64,000 nucleotides of DNA from Cinclus cinclus (lineage: Eukaryota; Chordata; Aves; Passeriformes; Cinclidae), in the NCBI RefSeq assembly GCF_963662255.1, contig NC_085055.1:16912704-16976703 (forward strand), given 5' to 3'. The translations under genes were made by a program, and so were the position numbers. Numbering within the stretch: position 1 is the first letter of the stretch; every line of letters begins with the position of its first letter. Shown in pieces: positions 37,401 through 49,500 of this stretch. The notes under the pieces were generated by a model. The model was not told the origin of the DNA and made no database searches. It saw nothing but the letters and a program-made list of their open reading frames with translations.

Positions 37401-40400
37401 CTGTTACATATGAAAAAAATCAAATTGTTGAAATGGAAGTGTTTATTTGAATCTGAGGTTCTACAGGAATGGATTTTTTTTACTCATTAAAAAAGCAAAA
37501 ATATGAATGGTGAAAACTATTTTAATTCCACTGGCTGAGGACAAACACAGCTGTATGGAAATTTAGTGTGGTGGTTCCCACAGCAACTCTAGTCCCACCA
37601 TAGAACACACAACAATATTCTTAATTTTCTTCTAAAACTGAAAATCTACCAGTATCTGAAAAATAAAAATCTGAGTAATTTCACATGCATAGTGAGAGAT
37701 ATATTTTCAAAGAAACAGCACTATTGAAATTTTAGCTTCAGTAGCCTTTCATTTCTCATCTGTAATTTCCCATTAAGATAGGATTTTGTACCAATGTATT
37801 TCTATAGAACATGACAATTCCTTTTCCAGGCACTTATTTTTGTAGTATTTCAAATGTGAAGATCAAAGTGATTGATGGATTCCATTTCACTGTGGAAGTA
37901 GTAAGAGAATACTTCCTTCGATGACTTCTGTAATCAAGATTAATTAAAATAATTTTTTGCACTTCAGAAAATGAGATTCAGATATTTATTTGAATGTAAC
38001 TGTAGTCATTTAATTAAATCATTAGCAATCACAGAGTTGACATTATTAGTTCAAGCTCACTTAGCATGTATTTTAGCTTGAGGCAAAGCCATGGGCTGAA
38101 ATCAAGACAGGCAAGTAATTTTTTTTCCATTTCATTAGCATAAAACCTTGTGAACGTAGTGTATTATTATTGTAGTCTGAGTTAGAGCAAGCTCTATCAA
38201 ATTTCACCAAGACTGGAATCCAATGTGCTGGGCCTGAGAGCTTCTTGAGAGAGAGAGCTCCTGACAGGCACAGCTTGTGGTTTAAGTAGACAATAGAAAT
38301 GACATTTATCAAGGAGAACAGGCTGCAGCTCCCAAACCTGGTCACAGCACAGCTTCAGATGATCAGGTATTATGCAGGAGCTGATGTACCCTCCACCAAT
38401 TCCATAGGACTTGGGAGCCCTCCCTCTTAATTGCAAATCAACAGCTTTACATCCATTCATTGTTCCTCTGCCTGTATTTTGTTAAACTCGAAGATTTGGC
38501 ATTATTACTAATGTAAAAAACTTGAGATAGAGCATCTGTTAGTATAAAATTGCTGCTTTGTTATGTTCCCTTTATTCTGTTCCTTATGCCACTGAAATAC
38601 TCACCGGATTCTTCTGGTGTTTCCCATGGTTGTGTTGCAATGAAACATAAAAAACCTGGAGGTGAATTGGATGCAAATGTTGCTTCTAATGAGTAGAAAC
38701 CTTATTTCCATTAAATAAGCAAAAGAGAAAAGAAGATCTTTTAGTGAAAGACACTCTGGAGAGAGACAAAATTGTCTCCAGTAGGGATTTCAGGACTATT
38801 GTACAGAGGCTGTTGCCTCACAGTGTCTCACTTCAGAGCCCCAGCCCCAACCAAGGCCATGTGTTCCTGCTGGGCAGTCAAAATCTACCAAACAAATGGA
38901 TATTGGGGTATAGAAGAGCTCCTAAAGAAGATGCAATTTTTGTATTGCCACAGCCCAGTCCTAATTAGTGTTACAGAATATGCTGTCTTTGAGATGGGCA
39001 AGTAAACAAAGACATCTGAGAGACAGGGATGGCAGCCAGAAGCCAAATTGCAAAGTATTAGTGGGCTAGTGTGGGAATTACACTAAGAGGGTTTTCCTAA
39101 AAGCTGGAAAGACCCATAGGGAGAAGGGGGATACTTGACTGTGGAGGTCTTGGACATGAGTATAATATACTGGCAGTTTCAGTTCTCTCATTTGCAATTT
39201 ATGAATAGATGAAAAGAGCAACTAAAAACAAAATAAAAGTGTGATTGCCTTTTTCAGTCTTCATTAGCATTCTTTTCTTGAACAGATGGGCCCTCACTAG
39301 ATATTCTTATGTTAAGTTTTGCTCTGTTCTGGTCAATATTATGTTATTTGTATTATTTAATAAGCTTAAATTTATAGGGACAAAATCTGAATTGTCATGA
39401 ATGAAAGGCTTAGAGCTTGACATTTTCCTGTCAGCTTGAAAATCACCTGAAATTGATGTAGTTTCTGAAACCAAGGACCACTCTGGAAAAACCCTCACTG
39501 TGGTTTACAGACCACATCTCTTTTGAGATCATCACCCCTATTTCCTTATCAGTTTAAAATTCAGGTCATGTTTTCGAGGTCTTTGCTGAGATTTACAAAC
39601 ATAGAACATGTCTGCAAATTCTACACCATCTTTACTGTCTTCAGGTGCATTAATTCTGCTTTTTATATTTTGCTATTTGACTGATCTGTAAGAAGGAAGA
39701 AAACTCAAGGATTGAGGTAAATCAGCAGTAAATTTAAACTCTTTTTTCTATCCTGTTTTCTTTTGTTGATCTGATTGTAGCTATTCACGTTTGCATGACA
39801 TTATGAAAAATTGTTTATTTTGTCATACCAGGCGTAACTTTCAAATAAATAGTTAGAAATCTGAAAAAATCTGGGAAATCAAACCTACATTTGTTAAATT
39901 TGGCAAATATTTTCTTTAAGAAAAGGAAATGGGAGTGTTAAAATATTAGCCTAACGTTTCATTCTGGAGCTGAAAAAATATTTTAACATTTGTGATGTCA
40001 TTTGAAAGTGTGATTTCAGTCATATCAGTAGGTAAATGAGGCTCTAAATTTATAAGTAAAACATCTCATTTTAAGTCAAATTAATAGTTTTAACTTCTTT
40101 TTATTGGAATCCAAAAAAATGTTGACATCTAAAATGTTTAACATTTAATCAAAATTCTTTCAGAGGTTTTTTTCTTTCAGCTGTCAAGGCAAAAAATAAT
40201 TTTCATTCAGAGAGCAGGGAGATGTACTAACCATAGACTTCTTGCTGTTGGGAAGGCAGAATGAGAAATAAAAAAATGTGCCAGTACCTGGGTAGGAAGC
40301 TATCTGGGATTGAAAGACTTCAGCATCTTCTTTTGCTTTGTTTTGCTTAAAGGCATTTCTGATTTATTTCAGTGTTCCAGAGTCCAAAGAGTGTAATGTC

Positions 40401-40960
40401 ATATTTAAATCCCTGTTCTACTTCTCTTCAAGCTTGATTTGAATTATGTATTTATATGGAGGCCTTAGGCCTGCAAGAGGAAAATGACAACAGGGAATCC
40501 AAGGTGTCCCTTGGCCATCCAAAGATTGGGTCTTTGGGATCTTTGAGCTGTCTGGCTCCTGAGGGAGAATGCCTCGCTCCAGGGGAGCTCAGCGTGTAGT
40601 GATTTAGATTACACTGATCCTGCCTGGGACAGAGGAGGGATTTGGTGCCAGACAAAGGAGCATCTGTTGATCTTTTCGAACCTGGAGAGAGCCTACTGCA
40701 ATAAGTTCTAGTTCAGCACTCTCTAAATCCACACAAAGCTACATATACATGGAGGGAGTGTAGCTTAAGTCATTGCCAATTTTTATTTTTTTCTCTACAC
40801 ACAAAGCAATTCTGCTCACAGGAATGTAGGCAAAGGGAAGAGAGCCCTTGGTTTGGTTCAGGAAAATTGAACTCCAACTGCAGAAATTTGTAAGGCAAGT
40901 GTAAGGCAAAGCTCTTCTGTGTCTCAGGCTGTACTTTAGCAGTTCTGAAAGCAGCTACAG
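31901..40960. other. Intergenic sequence, no gene recognised
   Basis: AT-rich non-coding DNA. GC-richer patches are at about 31905-32160 and 35640-35830; both lack recognisable protein similarity. A TA microsatellite lies at 34374-34405 and a CTCF-like core at 34628-34641. An octamer is at 38671-38678. Around 36110-36340 short strings (ATCATAGAACAGC, TTGGAAGGGA) faintly recall reverse CR1 ends but do not hold up as an element. Confidence 0.6.
34374..34405. repeat. (TA)16 microsatellite
   Basis: Sixteen uninterrupted TA units, likely length-polymorphic and easily unwound. Confidence 0.95.
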
Positions 40961-40981
40961 TGATATTACTATGCTCTGCAG

Positions 40982-41701
40982 AGCACTTGGCATGTTTCAA
41001 CAGTGGGCATCCTAAGGCAGGCAATGCTATTGCTGGGAGCAAAGTGCCAGGGTAAATGGAGTGAACTGCTGGAACTCCAAATGATTCTGGGAGCTAAGAG
41101 CAAAATGTGGTTCACTGGTTTTCACTCCCTTCTTCCTACCTGGTGTTTTAGTGCCAAATATCTGGCTTATGTTTCTGGAACCTCCCGTCTGACCTACACT
41201 GTTGTGAATCTGACTCTCCTCTTCCTTTTCTGCCTGCCAACATGCAGGATTTCCTCTGGAGCTACTTATCTGTTCTCTCTGAGAGGGCTGTGGCCAGCAC
41301 GGGCCCCCAGACAGAGCTGTCTTCCTTCTAACATTAATTTCATATGCGCATACACATCAATGAATGCAAGTTGCTCAAGGATTTATGTAGGTACTGATGA
41401 GCCTTTGAGGAATTACCGTTGCCTCTACTGGCCACAAATTCATTCTCAGCATGATGCTATGGGAGGGCTGTTTAAATTCTGGATGAGAGGTTTTTTCTAC
41501 TGGAAATCTGGTATTGGCTGCCAACAACTAAGACAGAAATCAGGAATTCCCAGACTGTTTCTACCATATTACAAATCTGGACAATTCAGCTGTATTCTTG
41601 GCATTCTTCCTTACCATAAAAAGTATGTGAACATCTTGTCATACTCACTATACCAGGACTTTGAGAATATACTAGAATATTCATCAAGGGAAACAATGTA
41701 A
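40982..41701 (+). other. Unrecognised long open frame with acceptor-like and poly(A)-signal flanks
   Basis: The frame is open from 40964 to the TAA at 41699-41701 (about 246 codons), with the first ATG at 41024 (225 codons). This is the longest open frame outside the CpG island and is long for this base composition. Just upstream, TTACTATGCTCTGCAG ending at 40981 could serve as a splice acceptor and is in phase with the frame. An AATAAA lies at 41753-41758, about 52 bases after the stop, followed by a T-rich stretch. This is the layout of a terminal exon or an old retrocopy. The predicted protein is rich in Leu, Ser, Cys, Tyr and Trp, with one hydrophobic run (around VVNLTLLFLFCLPTC, roughly 80 residues in). 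I recognise no domain. There is no A tail or target duplication to prove retroposition. Confidence 0.25.
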
Positions 41702-44700
41702 TTTGAAAATATGCACATCTTGTACAAAGCATTTATTGTTTTAAAAAGATGGAATAAACTTTTTTCATCTCTTATAGTCAGTTTATTAATATTTTTATTT
41801 TTTGCCTTTTGTAATGAAAAGGAGTGGGTTTTCTTAGCTTTTCATTATATCCAAATTACCCTGTGCATTGGGGAAAATTTTATTCTTAGTTTGAAATGTT
41901 ATGTACAGAGCATTCACAATGAAATCATGTTAATAAGTATAGCTTTGTTAAAGAGTTATATAAAATAAAAGAGAAGCTAGATGATCCTTCTCTGTCTACC
42001 TTAAGTCCAGAAAAATAATGCAAACGCTGCTATGGTAACCAGAACTGAGTATTGTACTAAGACTAAATTTATACTGCTCCTCTTGTTTCTTTACCTTTTG
42101 TGGCTATTTGTTTTGTGGCTATTGAGTTTCAAGAATGTAAATCTTTCAGATGAGGACCTCAGAGCCAAGTTAACCCTTTGGTTTAAAAAAAAATTAAATA
42201 CTCTCAAAATTTTTCACGGAAGTGAAACTGACTCCTTTAACATATTTCTTTGAAATGAGTTTTTCTGCCTTGGTTTTCCTGCTCACAACTCTCTCTTTCA
42301 CTCTTTGGCTCAGTGAATATTTAATTATCTACCCAAAATGGAACAGTTCCAGCAGGAGAGAGGCAGACTCTATAAAGTCTGCTGTTAATATTACAGCTTC
42401 CTTTTACAAAAATACAATGAACTTACTCACAAAGGTCTGATATTTCCCTCTTGAATGCATTTTCTGTCCCCGCCACCTTTTGCCACTAAAAGCCCTCCAC
42501 AAAGGAGAGTAGTTTTTGCTCCTGTTCCTATATGGAAATGACCATTTAATCTGACTTAGAACTTAATCATGTTATGCTGCCAAGTACCACACCACGGATA
42601 CAAGAGCCTCTATATGGCAGGAGAAATTGTGTGAATTCACGTTCAGGGCACTGACACAAATAGAAAGGTATATGAACCTTTCTTTCCTATGTTCCTCCCC
42701 ACTAGGATATTATTTCAAGGTGAAAATTCTAGTTTTGGAGAGCTTGCATTTTCCAGGGGAAAAGAAGGTCAATGAGAAACAGAAATTACACGTTAGTTCT
42801 TGTAGCAGTAAGCATAGAAGGCCTAATGAAAGTATTTTCTGGGTTTAAAAGAGAGGGGTTAGATATTTGCCTCAAGATATATTTAGTTGTTAGGTTACTT
42901 TTGCGGGTGGAAACTTTTCCTTACTGGTTCTTAACAGGCAACCACTATTCAAAACCTCTTTGGACAAGAGTATATACCTTTTATTTAGAAGCTAATGAAG
43001 CTTCCAGAGAGGTATGTTATTTCGGAGGGATTTTGTATTGTCTGCTCTGGCTGTCCATGATCTTTTCCAACTCTTGTTATGCACAATTGAAATAACACCA
43101 AGTGGAGAAAGAAGTACATCTACTGTCTAAATGTGGCAGCCTTATTTAAAGGGTCTGTTCCTCATGCTCCCCATGTTGCCTCAGTATTTAATAATTTAAG
43201 CACAGAGTGTCTCCTAGCCATCGTTGTCCTCTGCCAAATCCATAACTAGAAAACAGAAGGTATTAACTTCAGATTCTCAGCTTCCTGACACAAGGATCCA
43301 ACATGAGCAACTGAGGCTGGTCTGTGCAAATAGGACAGGGGATGTGCCAAAGTTACTAGAAATTCTGTTAGCCAGAGTCTCCATAGCTTGTACAGAAGCA
43401 TGAGTCACTATGTCTTAAATATTTTCCCTGCAACTGGAATAACTCTCTGCTGGCTCCATTGGTAGCACAACAGGACAGAAATGGTGAGTTTAGTGTGGGA
43501 CATGATGCAAATAAACAAGAAATTGTGAAAAAGAAGATGATCTTGTTAGTCCCAGCATGATTATGTTTCTTTTTTCAGGTAGCCTAAGGTTAACTAAAAA
43601 TAGATAAGCAGAAGTTTCATCACCTGAAATTTCTTTGTATAGAGAAGTATCCTTTGACCAGTTGCACAGGACCATTTCTGGCAAAGGCATTGCTTTCAGT
43701 TTGCAAGAAATCTCTGTTACTCCTTGAAGGGTGATACTTTGGAAAGGGAATAACTCGATACCTTCAGAGGAAGGGTAACATTCTCCGAGTATCCCTGTTG
43801 TGGAATACAAATGAAGGTTTACAGCTGGTCATTCAGTAAAGCTTATTAGAGTGAGCTTCATTAGCTCTTTTGTACGATTTTGCTAAGGGCTAAGCAGCAC
43901 TCTTTACGTCTTTGTTACTTTTTGCGCATGCTTGTACGAAGGCTAAATATAGGAACCTAGAGAGATGGAATTGGTTACAGAAGACACAGCTGTGGAGTTA
44001 TTATTTACAATCAAATTAGAAAAAAAAGAACAACTGAAGGGAACAGAGACCCCATTAATAACTGCTGGGAGCCTTGTTTGAAGTACTTTTTTTTCTTATA
44101 TCCAAATGTATTATCAAGAGACAAACAGTTCTGTATGGTTTTGTTATTGGAGTACTAGATTGTGTTGTTTTTTCTTTGCCAAAATTTACTTTTTGTACAA
44201 CTACTGTATTATATTAATATGTTGCTTTGATTTTTCTTATTTTCTTTCTCCCATAAATTGCTGGGTTTCACTGTCATATTTTATGGAGAAAAGCATCTAG
44301 AGGCAGCATTCCCCTTCCTGAATCCAAACCAAACTGCAGAGCTGGTACCACAGAAATGAAACTTCCCTTTCCCAAGTCAGTGATGTCAATCCATCTCATG
44401 TCACTGGCTGATGACAAGGCACCAAGACTAACATTGGCATCCTAAGAAAACACAAGCTCTGGTTGTATGGCAATTTAAAGCCCAGTTTCTTAAGGTTCAA
44501 GTCTGTTCAGCAAAATTCTCCCACATGTCTCCCAAGACATCGCTGTGTTGGCTTCAGGCACATTTTGTGACAGCAGTGCCCTGTGGTGCTCCTGCCCTTT
44601 TAACACCCTCGTCCCAGGCTGTACTTAACACTCTGCTGCAACCTACTGATGCTCCGAGGAACTACAGATTGGGCAATCCCTCCTCAGCCCCACCCAAGTA

Positions 44701-46470
44701 GGAGGTTTAAAATACTTTAAACAGTCCATTTTCAGCACTAGTGGCATCATTGTTTGGAGGGGAATGCTCTTCTATTTTGGCATTTCTGTATTGGAATGTT
44801 TCCTGTAATGCAAACTTAAAATGAGTTGCTGGTTCTGAAAATGGCTGTCAAGTTTGAGGAACACAGCAGGATGAACAGATTGTAGAGTCACTAACATGAG
44901 GAATTGTTTCCTTCTCACTGTTACATTCTTCCCAGAACCTCATTAATTTATCTGAATTTATGCAGAATGATTAATGAAATCGGTTTTGATAACAGTTAGT
45001 AAGCACTTGCTGTGCAGGAGCAACTTGCTCTATTAAGCTACTGAGAATGATTATATGTATAGAAGATAGCAGAGTTTTTCTCTAAGGTGCCTCAATATCA
45101 AGGTGCTGGGATTTCTCCTTGTTCTATCATGACAATTACTATGTGCCCTGTTAGTGTTTTGTCTTCATAAGACGTGAAGAGATAATCTAGAATTCTCAAA
45201 GGCACATAGTAACGGCTAAGTCTTGTCAATTTTCATAGAAGTGGGGAGCACAGCACCAAGCTGCCATGAGAGACAAGAAGATAATTTCTCTGGTTGTACA
45301 GCTCAAATGATGGTGTCTTAAGTATACACCGGTGTTAGAATAAGACTAACTAGCCAGATGTCTGGCCAAGATCCACCACAGATACCTCTACAAAGATGAT
45401 AGGTAGATGAGGAAATATCCAAATTCAACTTTCAGATTATACTATCTGCTCTGATAGGTGCTGATGGGAGATAGAGCTTATAATTATAAGAAAAATGTGT
45501 AGAAAGAAGAATGACTAAATAAGTGGAAAAGGCAACTGTGGACACCACGGTAGCTGTCCTTTACGGTGTGCTTTGGAATGACCAGAGCAGCAGTGCCCCG
45601 TGTCTTACTCTGCAAACTGTCTGCACATGGCACCTGACTGAGTCCCTCCTGAACCAAGGCTCTCCCAAGCAGAAAGAGAAGCAGCTGATGAGGCAGGCTG
45701 GAGCAGTGGTTGTTAACAGGCTGTGGTGTGTGGATCAAGGCTGTGCTCAGAAAGACCTTGGGACCACACCTGGCTCAGTGGGAGAGGCAGGGTCTGGCAG
45801 GAAGCAGTGACTCAGGGATGGTGCTTCTGCAAATCTCATGGACTGCCAGTCTGCATCACCAAGCTGGTCACCTCCTTGCTGGTGGAGGGTGAGCACATGT
45901 TCTGAGGAACAGCCTAGAACACCGGTTACTGTTCAAAACAAAACCAGTATTAGTCAAAGAACCAGGGGGTGCTCACAGTCTCCCAGAAGCTGTCTTAGTG
46001 TATTCTTCAGGATTTTTAGCATTTAAAACAGTTCCCAAATTACACACTATGAAAGTAATTTCAGAGGATGTCATGTTTTCTATTCCAGTATACTTGAAGA
46101 GGAGCTGAGGGAACAAAAACTTACATAAAAAACCCCTAGAAAGATAAGTGTTGCTCTCATGTTCTGACTTCACCAGCCTACTGAGCCACCTTCAGGTTCA
46201 GGCCTCAGATCTCAAGAGGGAGCTCATAAGTTCTCTACTGGCTTCCTTTGTCCTTCACATTTGAACTAAAAATATTTCTCATTTTAGGATCACACATCAC
46301 TAATCTTAATTGTAGTTCTTTTCCCCATATCTAATTTTTACATGTTAAATCTGTCACAGTGTTATTGAGTAACACCTGCCATTTGATTAAGAGTTTTGGA
46401 ATAGCAGAGCCTGATCTGAAGCTGTCTGATGTTCCTACACACTCAGAATTAGTCAGAGAATGAGAACATA
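41702..46470. other. Intergenic sequence, no gene recognised
   Basis: AT-rich non-coding DNA. Open frames reach about 107 codons without similarity. An octamer lies at 43505-43512. GC-richer patches are at about 44560-44700 and 45540-45900; the latter produces several overlapping frames on both strands, which is the pattern of low stop density and not of a gene. Confidence 0.6.
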
Positions 46471-46479
46471 CTCCTCTGG

Positions 46480-46521
46480 TTCTTAGAAAACTTTTCTAAG
46501 AAAAATTTTCTTAGAAAATAA
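46480..46521. promoter_or_regulatory. Three TTCN3GAA (GAS/STAT-type) palindromes in 14-bp register
   Basis: TTCTTAGAA (46480-46488), TTCTAAGAA (46494-46502) and TTCTTAGAA (46508-46516) start exactly 14 bases apart. The array can also be described as three diverged copies of a 14-bp unit, and the second and third half form a perfect 13-bp inverted repeat (46492-46504 and 46506-46518) around a single A. TTCN3GAA is the core recognised by STAT dimers (STAT5, STAT1, STAT3; STAT6 favours a 4-base spacer). It lies about 15.9 kb upstream of the DOCK10 ATG. Binding is inferred. Confidence 0.4.
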
Positions 46522-49500
46522 ATAAGGGAGAAGCATTTAGGGGCTTAGTCTGGAAGGACAGTTCAGCAGACAGAGGACTTGGGCACTTCCTTCTGTGATC
46601 CTTACCTGCACTTGTTTTCCCTGACTAGAGATGAGGGTATTCAACACTTCATACAGCCCCACCTCACCAGCTCAAGAGCTAGTGCTGGCACCCTGTGACT
46701 TCCCAGTCACCTGGCATGGATCAGACCTTGCTGCCAGCCCAGCAGTGATTTCCCAAGGACAGCCTGATGTGATAGATTTGCTATTCATGGGTGTTTGATT
46801 CGGCCCACACACTGGCCCCTTCTGAGATACATCACACAACCTTATTCCATTTGTGAAGACTGCTTCAAGGACCCGAAGCCAGCAGGCTGCACTTGTCTGA
46901 GGAATTGTATTAAGAAGTCTGTCAGGTATTGTGTTAAGTGTGGAAAGCAGATAAACTGTATAGAAACACAGAGGAAGATTCAGGGACCATGTGCTCCAAG
47001 AGGAGAGCTCATGTAACTAGAGCTGCAGAATTGCTGTGGGTCTGGAAGGCAGCCAAGGGGTGGCAGGACACATTTGAATTGTTCTGGTCTTCCCACATTA
47101 CTTCCATGCCCTGCCACCTGCTTCTGCCTGAACCTGAAGTGTTCTCGGCTACTTTTGGCCCCAATAACCAATCCAGAGCAAATGAGTTATTTCCCTATTT
47201 GGACCTCCAGGTGCCTGTTCTGCACAGAATGGTCTGGGGGATGAAAAGTACCTGAAGGAAAACAATTTGGGAGCTGAAGTTCATTAGGCTGTGAAAGGCT
47301 TGGGTGAGGACACCTAGGAGAGAGTTATGAAATACTGTATTAGTTCTGGGGAGTGGGAACCTCTCCGTGATATTCCCTAAAGGAAAGATGATGCTTTAAT
47401 TTAACACTGACAGAAGAAAATGGATTATCTGAATACTTGGAGGAAATTGTGTGAGGAGATGAGTTAAGAGCTATTAATCAACAAGGACTACTAAATTGAA
47501 ACAAATGCAATCCAATATACTTCAGACTGTCCTGGGCACCAGAACACTTACACAGATTGGGATCACAAGAAAATAATTTATGCTGGAGAAGTTTCAACCC
47601 AGGAGGAAATTATAAGCATATGTTTTGGGGCAGCTGTAACCTAGAGCACTGTGGAATATGATTCTTAGTAATTAATATTGCAAAGGCAAGGACACCGGCA
47701 TCTGAAGTGCTACCTATAGTATATTAGCAAATTACTCTTAGTAATAGGAGTACTCCTAGATAACAGAGGAGTTTCAGCCTTATGCTGGCAAATTAGTTAC
47801 TGGATTAGAGAGAGTGTCCTGCTGATTAAACAAAATGACTGAATAGAAATAGAATAGACAATGCATTATATAGATGGAAAATACATTAGAAGAATGTTAA
47901 ACATATGGAAAGCATTTAAGACTCTGAAGGGGGAAAATGGCTGGATCAAATCTGAAGTATGAAATGTACTCTGTGAGACACAGGGGTTTTGAAGCTAAAG
48001 AGAAACCTTAAAGATTGTAGTTTATGCTTTTGTTCCTCCTTTCTTCACTTCCTTATAAAATGCCTACTCTTATGGGAACCCCCAGGTCGCAGCCAGGCAC
48101 AGAGCAGTGCCAGCCCACAGCTGCAGCGTGTCTCCCCATTTCTGAAGCAGTAGGGCTTCTCCTTCCCTCCCTGCACCACCCTGCCCCCAGCTCCACGTCT
48201 CCAGTCGTTGTGATTTCCATGTTTTGCTAAGCACTATTATACAGTACTTTGAGCTCTACTGAAGAGCTGACAGAGGGATAGAATTTAAGTTTGGAAGTAA
48301 GTAGAACTTTAAGTCTGTGATAGAATGCTTACAAATGGTTCATGGGATGCAAAATGTCCTGAAGTGCAGACCTTGTTGGTAGACTGTTGATAATGGCTTA
48401 CACCTGTGTTAAGAACATGCAGAAAATCTGGCATAGAAAATGATGAAGGCATTTTTCTAGGCCACTGACTCTAGATGGGTGTTCTGATGTTTAGCTTTCT
48501 GAAAAAGCAGTTGTGATACTGGAGACCATTTTTCCCCCCATTTTATCTCTTAAACAAGTAGTTTAAAATCTCTATCTGAGGGCTGCTCTGAGCTGGTGGG
48601 CTTTCCTGAAGAGTCTCCTAACCATCAGCTGCATCTGAACACTGCAGCAATTTAAAATTGGATTTGCCACCCAGCATGAAGCCAGGTGGAACTCAGGTGA
48701 TGCGAATAGGCGCAAAGTTGTGATCCTGCAAACCACACCAAATTACTGCCACAGCATCTGAGCAGCCCAGTTCAGAAATGGTTCTGATAATAAGTTTCTC
48801 AGAGCACATGGAGTGCATAGGAGGAGGGTTAGTTGTGGCTGTTTCAATATACATTTGTTAAACCGAAGGTGTTCAGGAATTCTTTGCCCTAAACTACTCT
48901 CTTTAAACTATTTTGGTATTTTGAATTAGGATTGGTTGCATAGAAAATAGTGGATTGGAAAAGTTTTCCCCTTTTTTGAGAGATTTCAAACCCATGTTTC
49001 CCATTCCTTTGGCTGTACTGTCAGCAGCAGGAGCTGCTCTGTGTCTGGCTGAAGCAATACCTTTGTACAAAACCAATTCAGCTCTTTGGAAATATACAAA
49101 GACAACAAAAAGAATGAACATATTCTTGCATTTTGCCATTAGGCAAGAACTCTGAAGTGCTGTATGTCAAATAGTACAGCTACTTTTTAAACTGGATTTC
49201 TGATCTAGTCCAAAGTAATTCACTATTGGTTTTCCAATAAAAATCCATGCTGAAGCCCCAAACAAAGATTCCTGCCTTCAAGTCTTCCCTTAGTACCTGA
49301 AAGTACTGTATTCTGATATTTACCATTTTGGAAAGTAATTTCCTGCTTCTCTTTTAATATAAATCTATGCTGACAGGAGATGCCCCACTGAAGAATGAGA
49401 TGCTTTTTTTTTTTTTTTTTTTTTTTACCTTGCTAATGTTATTTTCTCATTTGAATACTGGTATTTCTGTTGAATGAGTGTGCATGTGATATTTGTGTCT

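Noticed and set aside
47745..47758. Perfect 14-bp palindrome TAGGAGTACTCCTA
   Set aside because: A single palindrome of this size is expected by chance in 64 kb within an order of magnitude, and nothing around it supports a function.
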